A stretch of 64,000 nucleotides of DNA, taken from assembly GCA_964586765.1 (NCBI GenBank), contig CAZPHN010000009.1, forward strand, positions 1 to 64,000, written 5' to 3'. Under the pieces are notes generated by a model that made no database searches, had not been told where the DNA came from, and worked only from the letters and a program-made list of their open reading frames with translations. Position numbers and translations under genes: made by a program. Shown here piece after piece: positions 50,304 to 59,370 of the stretch (position 1 is its first letter; the number at the start of each line of letters is the position of its first letter). The stretch comes from UBA3263 sp964586765. GTDB lineage: Bacteria; Bacteroidota; Bacteroidia; Bacteroidales; Muribaculaceae.

Positions 50304-51983
50304 TTAAATTGGTGTTTGTTTATATTTGATTGTTGATTGCTTTGTATTTAGAATATTCTCGCTCTGACAGAGTAATCGTAATGACTCCAATGTAAAAGGA
50401 GCATTTTTAAGGATTGATTCTATCAGTTGTTTTCTTGCAATATTCTCTATTTCTCCACCACTGAAATAAAACTTACGTGCAAGACACAGTGCATCTTCAT
50501 TAGTAAGTTCGGGAATCATTGACTTCCATAGTTTTTGACGTACTTGCTCGGTTGGCATTTGAAATTCTATTTTGTAGAGGAAGCGACGTTCGAATGCTAT
50601 ATCAAGACTGGATGTTAGATTTGTCGTGGCAATCAGAATGCCTTCAAAGTCTTCAAGATTTTGAAGAAGAATATTTTGAATAGCGTTCTCCATCTTATCA
50701 ACGGCATTTACTGCTCCGACATAACGTTGACACAAAATTGCATCAGCTTCGTTAAATAAGAGTATTGGACAAATAGCACTTTCACGGACTTTTCCCTTAT
50801 AGGTATCAAAAATTTCCTGTATATTTTTCTCGCTTTCCCCGACATAACAATTACGGATTGTAGCCATATTAACCTGAATTACCTCTCTGCAAGTTTTCCT
50901 TGCGATTTGATTGACAGTCTCTGTTTTGCCAGTTCCTGGATAGCCATAGAAGAGACATGTGAATCCTTGTCGCATACCTTTATCCGACAAGGAGTGTACT
51001 ATTCGAGAAAAATTATCTTCTTGCAATAATCCAGTAAGTTCCTCTATGAGTTTTTCTTCCCGTGGGTTATAAAACATCTGTTTTTCAACGATAGTGTCAC
51101 ACTTCGATTCAGTTTTTTCTTCATCAGGTTTATTTGTGTTTGAAATAGAATCAGATTTATTTGTCTTCGATATATAATCTGATAAGTATGTTTCTTTAAA
51201 TTGTTCTGTCAACTTGAAATTAGTATCCCCATCAGAGTCTGTGCGATGAGATAAAACGTCATTCACCAGAAGATCCGTAGTATTATTTTCGAACATATTA
51301 GTTAGACATCTTTGCTGACCGCGTGGGATTATATCATTATATTGAAAGTAAACAATAGAATCATCCTCATCGAAAATCAACCATGTGATACACATTAATA
51401 AGATTACTTTCTCTGCTGACGTTAGTCTCAACCCATTGATAAAATGAAATAATTTAATACTGTCACTCTCCACAAGTATTTTGTCCATCTTTGCACATAG
51501 TATAGCATAATCCATATCAGAATCATCCACTGCCTTCAGAAAATTATAGATTATTTCTAAGATATCCCTTTCCTTTATATCTTTATACAATATTTTCCAG
51601 ATGGGGCTATTTTGTCGAATAGCAGCAATAACACCGAATGACAATGAATAAATATTGTCCCAGTTCGAATCAGTTGCTACTTTGAGACAGTCTATATAGC
51701 CAAGTTGCTCCAGTGTTGTAAATTCATTTTCAATACTTATGATCCTAAGGGTTGTTACACTTGCAAATTCCCCAAAGTCTGAGGTGGTCATTGGTAAACC
51801 GGACTTTCGCAACAATGCTGCCAAAATGAAAATCTGTATATCTGTTAACTGGTACTGTAATGTTAAATTAACATATGTAATAGCCGAGCGGACCGAGTCA
51901 AAGGCTTCTATAGTTAATTTGCTATTTTCCAATCCGATTGCGATATCATCGAAAGCTTCTGGCAATGTGTAATTATTCTTCAT
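50304..51983 (-). CDS. AAA+ ATPase with long N-terminal domain
   Basis: This 559-aa protein has a roughly 300-residue N-terminal region of unknown fold, mostly helical and ending in a polar linker with TNKSDSISNTNKPDEEK. One AAA+ module follows: Walker A YGYPGTGKTETVNQIARK, Walker B ILLFNEADAIL (Asn where most have Asp, Glu kept), sensor 1 ATTN, and an Arg pair in ERRF. Such FNEAD ATPases are close to the Cdc48/FtsH-like class. The ATG at 51983 is chosen over the TTG at 52001 because GAAAGGAG, rare in this genome, lies 10 bases upstream. Follows the pseudokinase-AAA+ gene. Confidence 0.8.
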   Translation of the reverse strand: MKNNYTLPEAFDDIAIGLENSKLTIEAFDSVRSAITYVNLTLQYQLTDIQIFILAALLRKSGLPMTTSDFGEFASVTTLRIISIENEFTTLEQLGYIDCLKVATDSNWDNIYSLSFGVIAAIRQNSPIWKILYKDIKERDILEIIYNFLKAVDDSDMDYAILCAKMDKILVESDSIKLFHFINGLRLTSAEKVILLMCITWLIFDEDDSIVYFQYNDIIPRGQQRCLTNMFENNTTDLLVNDVLSHRTDSDGDTNFKLTEQFKETYLSDYISKTNKSDSISNTNKPDEEKTESKCDTIVEKQMFYNPREEKLIEELTGLLQEDNFSRIVHSLSDKGMRQGFTCLFYGYPGTGKTETVNQIARKTCREVIQVNMATIRNCYVGESEKNIQEIFDTYKGKVRESAICPILLFNEADAILCQRYVGAVNAVDKMENAIQNILLQNLEDFEGILIATTNLTSSLDIAFERRFLYKIEFQMPTEQVRQKLWKSMIPELTNEDALCLARKFYFSGGEIENIARKQLIESILKNAPFTLESLRLLCQSENILNTKQSTIKYKQTPI

Positions 51984-52025
51984 TTTAAAATCTCCTTTCA
52001 AGTATTAGTATTTAAACTGTAAATA

Positions 52026-53942
52026 TCAAGAGCATGTCGAAAAGCCGACTCTACTTCTCGATTTATTTTCTTTATCACGATGCTGCATCTTATCCCTTAG
52101 GTCCATGTAAAGACGGATATCCTTAGGCGATATTGATGGAATGAAATTATTTACGACCTCCATTAGTTTTTCAGTAGTGAGAGGTACGGTAATCCCGTCA
52201 CCATTGTGGATGAACTCATCAAAACAACGACGTGCAGCTTCATTTACAATGTAACTAATGTCGCCACAAGTGAAGTTTTTTGTCGCGTTACATAACACTT
52301 CCAAATCAATATTACTGTCACAAGGTCGTTTTCTTAGCTCAATCATAAATATTTCTTTACGAGCTTCGAGGTCAGGAAGCCCTACGTAGAACTTCTCATC
52401 CATTCGGCCGGCTCTAAGACAAGCTGAATCTATCATGTCGGGACGATTGGTTGTGGCTACTACGAATATACCTTTTGACGCACAATTGTTTAACTGAGTT
52501 AAAATCTCATTGACCTCATTCGCCTGATTGCTGTCTATATCACGCTTGGGAGCTATTGCGTCAAACTCATCGAAAATGAGAATCATAGGGGCATTTTTCT
52601 CTGCATCTTTGAATGTCTCAGCTATTTTACCCTGAGAACCGTGAATATAAATGGATCCAAAGTCAGATGGATTGATTATCTTATATTTCAGTCCCGATTC
52701 TTGTGCTGCTTTCTCTGCGACAAAAGTCTTCCCACAACCGGGCGCACCATATAACAGGATGCCATTGGGAGGTGTAATTCCATACTCCCTTGCCTCATTA
52801 GAGTTTTTTACAATATCCACAAAATTTCTACGCAACATAGCCTTTAGATCAGACATACCGGCTACCTCATCAAGCCCTTTGCCTGAGGTTGATTGTGAGA
52901 CCGTTGAAAAATGGTTTGTACGTTTTGACCGGATGGTCTCGGGTAGCTCCTTTTTTATGGATCCTGCACTAACCATTCTCTCATTTTGTTCAGAAACAGT
53001 GGTATTCCTAATTGATCTATTCTCAAGCATTACGAGATACATGAAAAGTTTTGCAAACGTGGGAATGCGGTTATATGAGTTTACCAATGTTACCCTATGA
53101 AGAACAATCCGGGCGGCAGCTGAGATAATCTCATTGGAACTATCCCACACAATCTTATTCCACTCGGTCGGTTCATGCCATTTATGGTTCTTAGTATTTT
53201 CATCGTTCGATAATTCTACATTTGGCAATGTACAAGCATAGCTGTGTTGAATAAAAATCTTGTCACCAAGTAGCATAGTAAGCATAAGCATACCAATTGA
53301 ATATACATCTGAACTCTGTTTAAAAATCCCCTTCATGGTTTCAGGTGCACGATAGAGGTTACTTAAATGACTATCCTTGAAAGGGGGATTACCATGATAA
53401 GATAGTCCGGCAATAGACATACCTACTACATAGACACCCTTCAAGTTATTATGGTCATAATTGACAATTATATTATCCGGCCGGATATTGTAGTGCCCTC
53501 CACCATTACAATGTTCCGACAGTTCACGTAAAGCTGTTGCCAATTGTTTGGTAATCTCAATAGAATCCGCAAGGGAAAGTTTCCCTCGTTGCTGCATTTC
53601 ATTGGCAAGACTTTTGCCGTCAACGAATTGTTGAGCTATCCAACCGAAACGACGATTACCGACTTTGTCTATGCCACGATTGAGAATCTTAGGGAAGCAT
53701 TTATTCTTCAGTGTCGAACAAATCTTAACCTCCTCGATAAAATCCGGCACACACTTACGGCTAACATTCTTGCAAAGATATCGTGAACTTTTGAGATTAT
53801 ACACAACTATAACAACCGCCTTGTTCGCTGAATCTTTAGCGAAATAGACCTCTCTGTCACCATCATGATTGGTACTCAGTTTGCCGACTACATGGTAGCC
53901 TGCAAACTGAGAATTATTTTGAAGTATAGGATTGTTTTTCAT
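52026..53942 (-). CDS. Pseudokinase fused to an AAA+ ATPase
   Basis: Residues about 12-300 look like a eukaryotic-type protein kinase: the APE motif (LYRAPETMKG), DVYSIGMLML in place of DxWSxG, and HYNIRPDN at 150-157. In that catalytic loop the HRD Asp is Asn, the DFG position reads GMS, and the VAIK Lys is missing, so it is probably inactive and works as a binding domain. Residues about 355-600 are an intact AAA+ module with Walker A GAPGCGKT at 399-406, Walker B ILIFDEFDAIAPKRD, ATTNRPD and RAGRMD arginine fingers, close to FtsH/Cdc48. It starts 2 bases after the sigma-like gene. Target remodelling guided by the kinase-like domain is inference. Confidence 0.82.
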   Translation of the reverse strand: MKNNPILQNNSQFAGYHVVGKLSTNHDGDREVYFAKDSANKAVVIVVYNLKSSRYLCKNVSRKCVPDFIEEVKICSTLKNKCFPKILNRGIDKVGNRRFGWIAQQFVDGKSLANEMQQRGKLSLADSIEITKQLATALRELSEHCNGGGHYNIRPDNIIVNYDHNNLKGVYVVGMSIAGLSYHGNPPFKDSHLSNLYRAPETMKGIFKQSSDVYSIGMLMLTMLLGDKIFIQHSYACTLPNVELSNDENTKNHKWHEPTEWNKIVWDSSNEIISAAARIVLHRVTLVNSYNRIPTFAKLFMYLVMLENRSIRNTTVSEQNERMVSAGSIKKELPETIRSKRTNHFSTVSQSTSGKGLDEVAGMSDLKAMLRRNFVDIVKNSNEAREYGITPPNGILLYGAPGCGKTFVAEKAAQESGLKYKIINPSDFGSIYIHGSQGKIAETFKDAEKNAPMILIFDEFDAIAPKRDIDSNQANEVNEILTQLNNCASKGIFVVATTNRPDMIDSACLRAGRMDEKFYVGLPDLEARKEIFMIELRKRPCDSNIDLEVLCNATKNFTCGDISYIVNEAARRCFDEFIHNGDGITVPLTTEKLMEVVNNFIPSISPKDIRLYMDLRDKMQHRDKENKSRSRVGFSTCS

Positions 53943-53944
53943 AT

Positions 53945-54925
53945 TCAGCAGTTATTTTTATGCCACCACGCTTGGATGGCAATTTTGAATCTTTTGTTAA
54001 GTCGAGAATAAGTGTTGTCAATCCATGTATTACGGACGTGATGCTTTTCTGCAAGTTCCAGAGACGGAGTATTATTGAAGAAGCGTTCCGTCCAAACGTC
54101 GATTTCGCGTTCGTCCCAACCGAGACCATTGATGAAAGACCCTACAAAGGTGGAAACATTGCTGTCCCAGTCTTCAACTCCGTAGATACGGGCAAGGATA
54201 TCGCGGAGGTCACGGTGATTGTCTGTTACACCGTCATCATCAATTCTGTCGTGCCAAGGCTGCCACTGTATTTCTGGGTTGACAGCTTTCTTCAGAGAGA
54301 GTGCCATTTCAGCAAAGGGATTCTCAGTGTTGAGAAGTTGCTCAATGAGAGTCTTTTCACCGGCATTGAGCCATTTCTTTGCCTCCTCGGCATTGCTAAA
54401 GGCTTTTGCCAGTTCCTTGTCATTGACCTTCTTGACATAGTAAAGGTCAAGAGCCTTGTGCATCTCCGGAACGTAAACCATTCCAACAATCTCCTTGCGT
54501 ATTAATTCATCCTCAATGCTGCGGACAGTAAGACGGTAGTCGTTAGTCTTAGTCTTGCCTACACCATCGATATAGTGCTCTTCAACAAGCCTTTGATATG
54601 TTGCCTGAGAGGCAATCTTTCCAACCCAAGTATATATGGAGGTGTCACCTTTGAAACTACGGAGCTTTGCCCAGTTATCATCCCAGCATGAAATATAAGT
54701 TGCCGTAGCAACATAATCTGCTGTAATACCAACATTGAAACCCTTGTTATAACCCGCAGCAATGGCAGACATCTTTGGATTCATTTCCTCATAGAAGAAA
54801 GTTTTAGCCGCATTATGGTTCTCAATAATAGTCTGTACCTTTGCCCGTGCGTTGTCACGCACGGTGTTCTTGGCGACCTCATTGCCGCCATTTATTTCCA
54901 AATTCTGCTGTCTTACGGGTGCCAT
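53945..54925 (-). CDS. Sigma-70-like protein
   Basis: This 326-aa protein resembles an RNA polymerase sigma factor of the ECF type, with insertions. CWDDNWAKLRSFKGDTSIYTWVG (shown in part) fits region 2, where ECF factors read FxGxSxFxTWLxxIA. The end, WTERFFNNTPSLELAEKHHV then SRLNKRFKIAIQAWW, fits the region-4 HTH. Between them lie about 150 residues with a charged helical segment and an acidic loop (DRIDDDGVTDNHRD). It is the first gene after a terminator and precedes two AAA+ ATPases, so it may control this locus. No anti-sigma gene is evident. The match is by eye and needs a profile search. Confidence 0.6.
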   Translation of the reverse strand: MAPVRQQNLEINGGNEVAKNTVRDNARAKVQTIIENHNAAKTFFYEEMNPKMSAIAAGYNKGFNVGITADYVATATYISCWDDNWAKLRSFKGDTSIYTWVGKIASQATYQRLVEEHYIDGVGKTKTNDYRLTVRSIEDELIRKEIVGMVYVPEMHKALDLYYVKKVNDKELAKAFSNAEEAKKWLNAGEKTLIEQLLNTENPFAEMALSLKKAVNPEIQWQPWHDRIDDDGVTDNHRDLRDILARIYGVEDWDSNVSTFVGSFINGLGWDEREIDVWTERFFNNTPSLELAEKHHVRNTWIDNTYSRLNKRFKIAIQAWWHKNNC

Positions 54926-54948
54926 ATTTTTGAGTTTTTAACTGTGGG

Positions 54949-54988
54949 TAAAAGAAAATCTCGACCCTTCAAAAGGCAAAGGTCGAGA
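54949..54988 (-). terminator. Terminator splitting the large operon
   Basis: On the minus strand TCTCGACC pairs with GGTCGAGA, extended by CCTT/AAGG inside, followed by TTTTCTTTT. It lies 70 bases after the 433-aa gene and 24 before the sigma-like gene. Confidence 0.75.
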
Positions 54989-55057
54989 AAACTTGTGAAT
55001 TTAAAACTATGATTTGGCGTGCCGAAAAACTAATACAATATCATCCAGATAATCAGG

Positions 55058-56359
55058 CTACTTAAACTTAAAAGAACGAAGTTTTTCATCAATTATGATT
55101 CGCTCAGGTCTTATCTCAAGATGCCCACCATCTCTCAATTTTAGGGGGATGCTGTCCGCTCTTCCTACGAGTGAAACAATTGTTTCATCAATGTCTTTAA
55201 GATAGTCATCATAACGTCCTTTTCTTGTAGGCAGACCCTCTTTATTTAAACGATAAGCAAAGGTTTTATATTTATTTTCTGCATCTGCCTTTGGATATCC
55301 AAATATCACTTGATAAAGTCGGATAAATTCATCCTTGTTCTCTCTTATAGACAAATATGAGGCATTCTCTTGACGAATAGCTCTGTCAATGACATACATA
55401 ATATATAAGCAATATGCGGGATGATTTTGGAATTTAATAGGTGTTTCCTTCCCTTTATGGTCTCTAAGATACAGGCAATACTTAAATCTTTGGTCAAAAT
55501 CCTTAATATTCTTGTCCCAGTGCTTCACACATAACTCGTATTCAGAGGCTGCACTAAGTTTTTCAAAATCGAAAATTTCCAAAGAGCCCTTTTTTCTTAC
55601 TATAAGCTCCAATACCAATGTCTGCAGATCTTGATGACTCACCGAAGCGATTATATTCTCTATGTCTTTTCTCCTCTCAGGATTTTTTTTAATGAAGCGT
55701 TCTGATACTTTTTCGGAAAGCTCGATGAGCAATTCTTTCTTCCGCTTGCTTGACATTAACTTATGAGAGGAGTTCTTAGGAAGAGTTGCTGAGGAATCAT
55801 CTATATCTATGCTATCAATAGAAATCCCATCATCAATTCCCTCACATACATCAAAATCAAAGTCAAAATCAAATCCTAAGGCAGCCGCGCCTAAAGGAAC
55901 AATAGGAATACCAAATAATCCACCAGTGACTCCTCCAAGAGAAGAATTATCCTTATAGTGATTTTGATCATATTGTGGATCAGAAAACACAGTCGGCTCA
56001 TTGAACGCAGCAGCAATCAATATCTCCTCAAGATACTCACGATTAGATTGAATGGCAACCTCAATTATTGATTTTATACTATCCTGATTACCATCAACAC
56101 ACTTTGCAATAAGATAACCTCTGATATTATTTTCTATATCAAATAAAGGACATACTATATTACCTCCTATATAATTTGCAAGAGATACATTCCCGGATTT
56201 ACCGAAAAGCTTTACGGCAAAAGGAATCCCCTCAGTCTGAAAAGATGTATTCAAAGAATCTATTTCAGACTCAGTGACAATAGAGCCATCCAACAAGAAA
56301 ATCGTATTTTTTTTGTTGAAGAAATTAGGAATTCCTTCTTTTGGAACTACATGAACCAT
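55058..56359 (-). CDS. Unknown 433-aa protein with Phe-Asp repeat
   Basis: I do not recognise this protein. The first 120 residues look alpha/beta. Residues about 145-200 are a glycine/hydrophobic stretch (GGVTGGLFGIPIVPLGAAAL) running into GFDFDFDFDVCEGIDDG and an acidic IDSIDIDD tail, as in a flexible or membrane-touching linker. The rest is helical and charged. There is no signal peptide. It overlaps the 59-aa ORF upstream by 35 bases and ends before a terminator, so it closes the first half of the large minus-strand cluster. Confidence 0.65.
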   Translation of the reverse strand: MVHVVPKEGIPNFFNKKNTIFLLDGSIVTESEIDSLNTSFQTEGIPFAVKLFGKSGNVSLANYIGGNIVCPLFDIENNIRGYLIAKCVDGNQDSIKSIIEVAIQSNREYLEEILIAAAFNEPTVFSDPQYDQNHYKDNSSLGGVTGGLFGIPIVPLGAAALGFDFDFDFDVCEGIDDGISIDSIDIDDSSATLPKNSSHKLMSSKRKKELLIELSEKVSERFIKKNPERRKDIENIIASVSHQDLQTLVLELIVRKKGSLEIFDFEKLSAASEYELCVKHWDKNIKDFDQRFKYCLYLRDHKGKETPIKFQNHPAYCLYIMYVIDRAIRQENASYLSIRENKDEFIRLYQVIFGYPKADAENKYKTFAYRLNKEGLPTRKGRYDDYLKDIDETIVSLVGRADSIPLKLRDGGHLEIRPERIIIDEKLRSFKFK

Positions 56360-56504
56360 GATTTCTCAGTTCGGTATTATTTAGGGTATCTGCATATGAT
56401 AATACATTCGCACTAAGTCTCTCTTCTGGACTTAGCATGATTCTTTTCTTCGATATCGATTTGGAATCATCAACTTGCCATGTTTTCTTGATGAATCTAT
56501 TCAT
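56325..56504 (-). CDS. Small ORF, 59 aa, overlapping the 433-aa gene
   Basis: The ATG at 56504 opens a 59-codon frame beginning MNRFIKKTWQVDDSKSISKK, with LSPEERLSANVL later and a basic end. It fills an otherwise empty 200-base gap in a densely packed operon and overlaps the next start by 35 bases, which fits translational coupling. I recognise no domain. Coding use is plausible but unproven. Confidence 0.45.
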   Translation of the reverse strand: MNRFIKKTWQVDDSKSISKKRIMLSPEERLSANVLSYADTLNNTELRNHGSCSSKRRNS

Positions 56505-56557
56505 ATCTTCAAAAGTTAGATGGACATTGTCAACAATATAGAGTACCTAAATAATGA

Positions 56558-57712
56558 TTATCTATAAGATTTTTCATCATCAAATACTGGCCGTATCATG
56601 AGTCCCAAATACTTATGCTTATAATCGCCCTTGTTATCAAATGCATAATTTGTATCATTTTGTATAGAAGACCAATAACAACCATCCAATCCGCGACAAC
56701 GTATTTCTAAACCGTCTATGAATCCCGTTAGTGGTAAAATAATATACTTTTTATTTATTCTACTTGTAAATTTATGACATGGAATACCATCTATTTCAAT
56801 ATTCGTTACATCACATTTACTGTATAGGGTTTGCCATTCTTTCCTTTGGGGAATTCTCCAATTTTGGCCTCTAATAGCAGTCGCTGCGTCATATTGTTGT
56901 TTACCTGAAATATTGCTCATCCTACAATACTTGTAATCATAATCAAACTGTTTGGATGAGATTAATTTCCCCCATGCGAAATAATCTCCAGACTCACTAG
57001 GATATTCTGCGCCTAAATTACAAGTAGCCCATTTTATCCCAGTTCCTAAATCGATATACTCTGGTAAGGAATTGAATGTATAAATTAACATTCCATCGGC
57101 AAATAAATCAACAGCATCGCAACTCCTTAATCCCGAAATGTCAATGGTTACATAATGGATAATGCCTTTCTCCTTCAGATCTACACTTATTTCATTTGAA
57201 AACAAGGATTTAATTTGCGGTAATAAAGAGATGGTAGATTTTTGATTTCTAACAAGAGTAATCGTTATCCTATCATTAACGGGATTAACGACTTTCAATC
57301 CTATTTGAAATTTTCTGTTTTTTGACTTCGATATTGGAATAGGAGTCTTGATGGAATAACTATTTTGTAAGTCATCTTCAATGACTTTATAATCAGAAAT
57401 AATTTCTAAATGATTGTTAAAAGTTGGACGGTTAACCTCATTTGATTCTATTCCACAAAGGATTAATAGAAATTTTTGCAGTTCACCATCCGTCATTCCT
57501 ATAAAATTATCTGGTTTCAACTCATTTGAAAATAGATTACTATGCAGGATTGCCCAATTATATGCAATCCCATCTCTAACAGAAGATAGGATTTCTTGTC
57601 TAACGTCCTTAAAACGATCATTCCGGGCTGTGAAAGAGAGTATGATTAGCCTCTTGAACTCCTCCCAAGTATATAAATACTCATTATTGATGTAAAGTAT
57701 AGCATCCTCCAT
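56558..57712 (-). CDS. FISUMP-domain protein without signal peptide
   Basis: This 384-aa protein has a C-terminal FISUMP domain from about residue 217: YIDLGTGIKWATCNLG, then GDYFAWG, NWRIPQRKEWQTLYSKC, LPLTGFIDG and YWSS. The domain has a C-type-lectin-like fold and is usually found in secreted Bacteroidetes lipoproteins. Here there is no signal peptide or lipobox. The N-terminal 200 residues are a different, partly helical module (YTWEEFKRLIIL). The start shares one base with the stop of the upstream AAA+ gene. A ligand-binding or recognition role inside the cell is inference. Confidence 0.78.
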   Translation of the reverse strand: MEDAILYINNEYLYTWEEFKRLIILSFTARNDRFKDVRQEILSSVRDGIAYNWAILHSNLFSNELKPDNFIGMTDGELQKFLLILCGIESNEVNRPTFNNHLEIISDYKVIEDDLQNSYSIKTPIPISKSKNRKFQIGLKVVNPVNDRITITLVRNQKSTISLLPQIKSLFSNEISVDLKEKGIIHYVTIDISGLRSCDAVDLFADGMLIYTFNSLPEYIDLGTGIKWATCNLGAEYPSESGDYFAWGKLISSKQFDYDYKYCRMSNISGKQQYDAATAIRGQNWRIPQRKEWQTLYSKCDVTNIEIDGIPCHKFTSRINKKYIILPLTGFIDGLEIRCRGLDGCYWSSIQNDTNYAFDNKGDYKHKYLGLMIRPVFDDEKSYR

Positions 57713-59370
57713 TACAAATGTTTTTTTGAAGCAGATTTAAGGTTAAAATCTTTCTTTAGTTTTGATATCCTTATAATAGCGGAATCTTTTCTCTCGTCAT
57801 TTAATTGATTGCTCATTACGTATGGTCGTAATTCTTTTGCCATCATTAAAATTGAATCTTTTCTTATTTTAATCTTGGCTTTATCTGTTGTGAAAATTTT
57901 TTGATTCTCCTCCGATATAATAAAATCTCTAAAATTGGCTTCAACCACAGAACCTACAAGTGCACTGATTTCTGCACCAGAAAAGCCCCGGCAGTTTTCA
58001 ACATAGAAAGATTCTACAATCTCTTTTATCGCTTTATTATCAATTTCAGACCAATCATATAGGTTGGCAGAAGAATACCTGTTTATACTTTTTCTCAATA
58101 TAGATTCTGCCTCTTTCTGGTCTGGAAAGTCGACAAAATATACATCATCAAAACGCCCTTTTCGCATCAATTCTGGTTTAAGGGTGTCATTGGCGGTTGC
58201 CACAACATATACAGTAGATTTTCTTTCTTGCATCCATGTTAAAAAGTGCCCCATAAGACGAAGAATGATATCATTATTGCCACCCTCTGTTCCCGCAAAT
58301 GCCTTTTCAATTTCATCAATCCATAATACACAGGGATGAGCGGCTTCAGCCGTATCTAATGCCCTCCGCAAATTTGATTCACTTTCTCCAACATATTTGC
58401 CCATAAGCCTATTTACATCAAGACGTAGCAAAGCTACATTAAATTCAGATGCAATAGCTTTTGCAATCATACTCTTACCACAACCGGGCATACCTATAAT
58501 AAGAACGCCTTTGGGGAGTGGTACAGATGCTTTCTTGCTTTGGGCTAGAGATAAGTGCTCAAAAATCACTTTCTTGTGTTGTATTTCCTCTATTAGATTC
58601 TCCAGCCCCCCTATATTATCCAATTTCTCGTCTGTATCAATTACCTCTATAATACCGGATTTTCGTACGATCTGTTTTTTCTCTTCCAAGGCAAGCGCGA
58701 TTGTTTGGCGTGATAGTCTGCCTCCAGTACGAATAAGACAAGACCGAAGAATTTGACGTATGTCGGCAAGACATAAACCTTGAAGATTTCGCGACAATTC
58801 AACGCGAATAGATTCTTCTACATACTCAAATTGGCGGGAAATAGGAATTCCGGCAACAATATTGGCAATTTCTTTAAAAGAGGGTGCTTTTATTTCAATA
58901 ACCTTAACAACATCCAAAAGTGTACGAGGTAGTTTTTCAATTGGGTCAGAAGAAACAAGTATTATTGTTGAAAGGTGATTGTAGTCGCCACCTTCGTATT
59001 TAGATGCATATGTAGCCAACAAAGTTACTACACTATTGTCGCGTGACAACGATTCTTCACAGCTTTTTATTATCGAAATCTGTGCAGTAACTTTATCCAA
59101 ATTAATTTGTACTTTAATAAAGTCTTGAATTGTTCCTATGCTTTGTCCTTCTGGATCTTCTGCTTTCGAGTCGAAATATATACATCCCCTTGCAGGATCA
59201 AATTCTGCAATCTGCTGCGTATTAAGGTTTAGAATTTTAGTGGTTCCATCCTTTGGATTGACAATTTCCATTAGCATCTCATCAACATATTTGTAATGAG
59301 ACGTTTTAATATAGATTATCGGACTACTTAATAATCCTGTAATTAGCTCGTTTTTAAATTCCTGATTCAT
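57712..59370 (-). CDS. Ycf46-like AAA+ ATPase
   Basis: This 552-aa protein resembles Ycf46-type ATPases. A degenerate N-terminal AAA-like half (PIIYIKTSHYKYVDEML, STIILVSSDPIEKLP) lacks Walker motifs. The C-terminal half is an intact AAA+ module: GLENLIEEIQHKK, Walker A GMPGCGKSMIAKAIA, Walker B VLWIDEIEKAF, ATANDTLKPELMRKGRFDD with arginine fingers. Length (about 500-550 aa) fits the family. The start overlaps the stop of the glycine-zipper gene (ATGA). It may remodel or export products of neighbouring genes. Confidence 0.82.
   Translation of the reverse strand: MNQEFKNELITGLLSSPIIYIKTSHYKYVDEMLMEIVNPKDGTTKILNLNTQQIAEFDPARGCIYFDSKAEDPEGQSIGTIQDFIKVQINLDKVTAQISIIKSCEESLSRDNSVVTLLATYASKYEGGDYNHLSTIILVSSDPIEKLPRTLLDVVKVIEIKAPSFKEIANIVAGIPISRQFEYVEESIRVELSRNLQGLCLADIRQILRSCLIRTGGRLSRQTIALALEEKKQIVRKSGIIEVIDTDEKLDNIGGLENLIEEIQHKKVIFEHLSLAQSKKASVPLPKGVLIIGMPGCGKSMIAKAIASEFNVALLRLDVNRLMGKYVGESESNLRRALDTAEAAHPCVLWIDEIEKAFAGTEGGNNDIILRLMGHFLTWMQERKSTVYVVATANDTLKPELMRKGRFDDVYFVDFPDQKEAESILRKSINRYSSANLYDWSEIDNKAIKEIVESFYVENCRGFSGAEISALVGSVVEANFRDFIISEENQKIFTTDKAKIKIRKDSILMMAKELRPYVMSNQLNDERKDSAIIRISKLKKDFNLKSASKKHL

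Noticed and set aside
52026..53942. Active Ser/Thr protein kinase
   Set aside because: The VAIK Lys, HRD Asp and DFG Asp are all replaced, so phosphotransfer is unlikely.
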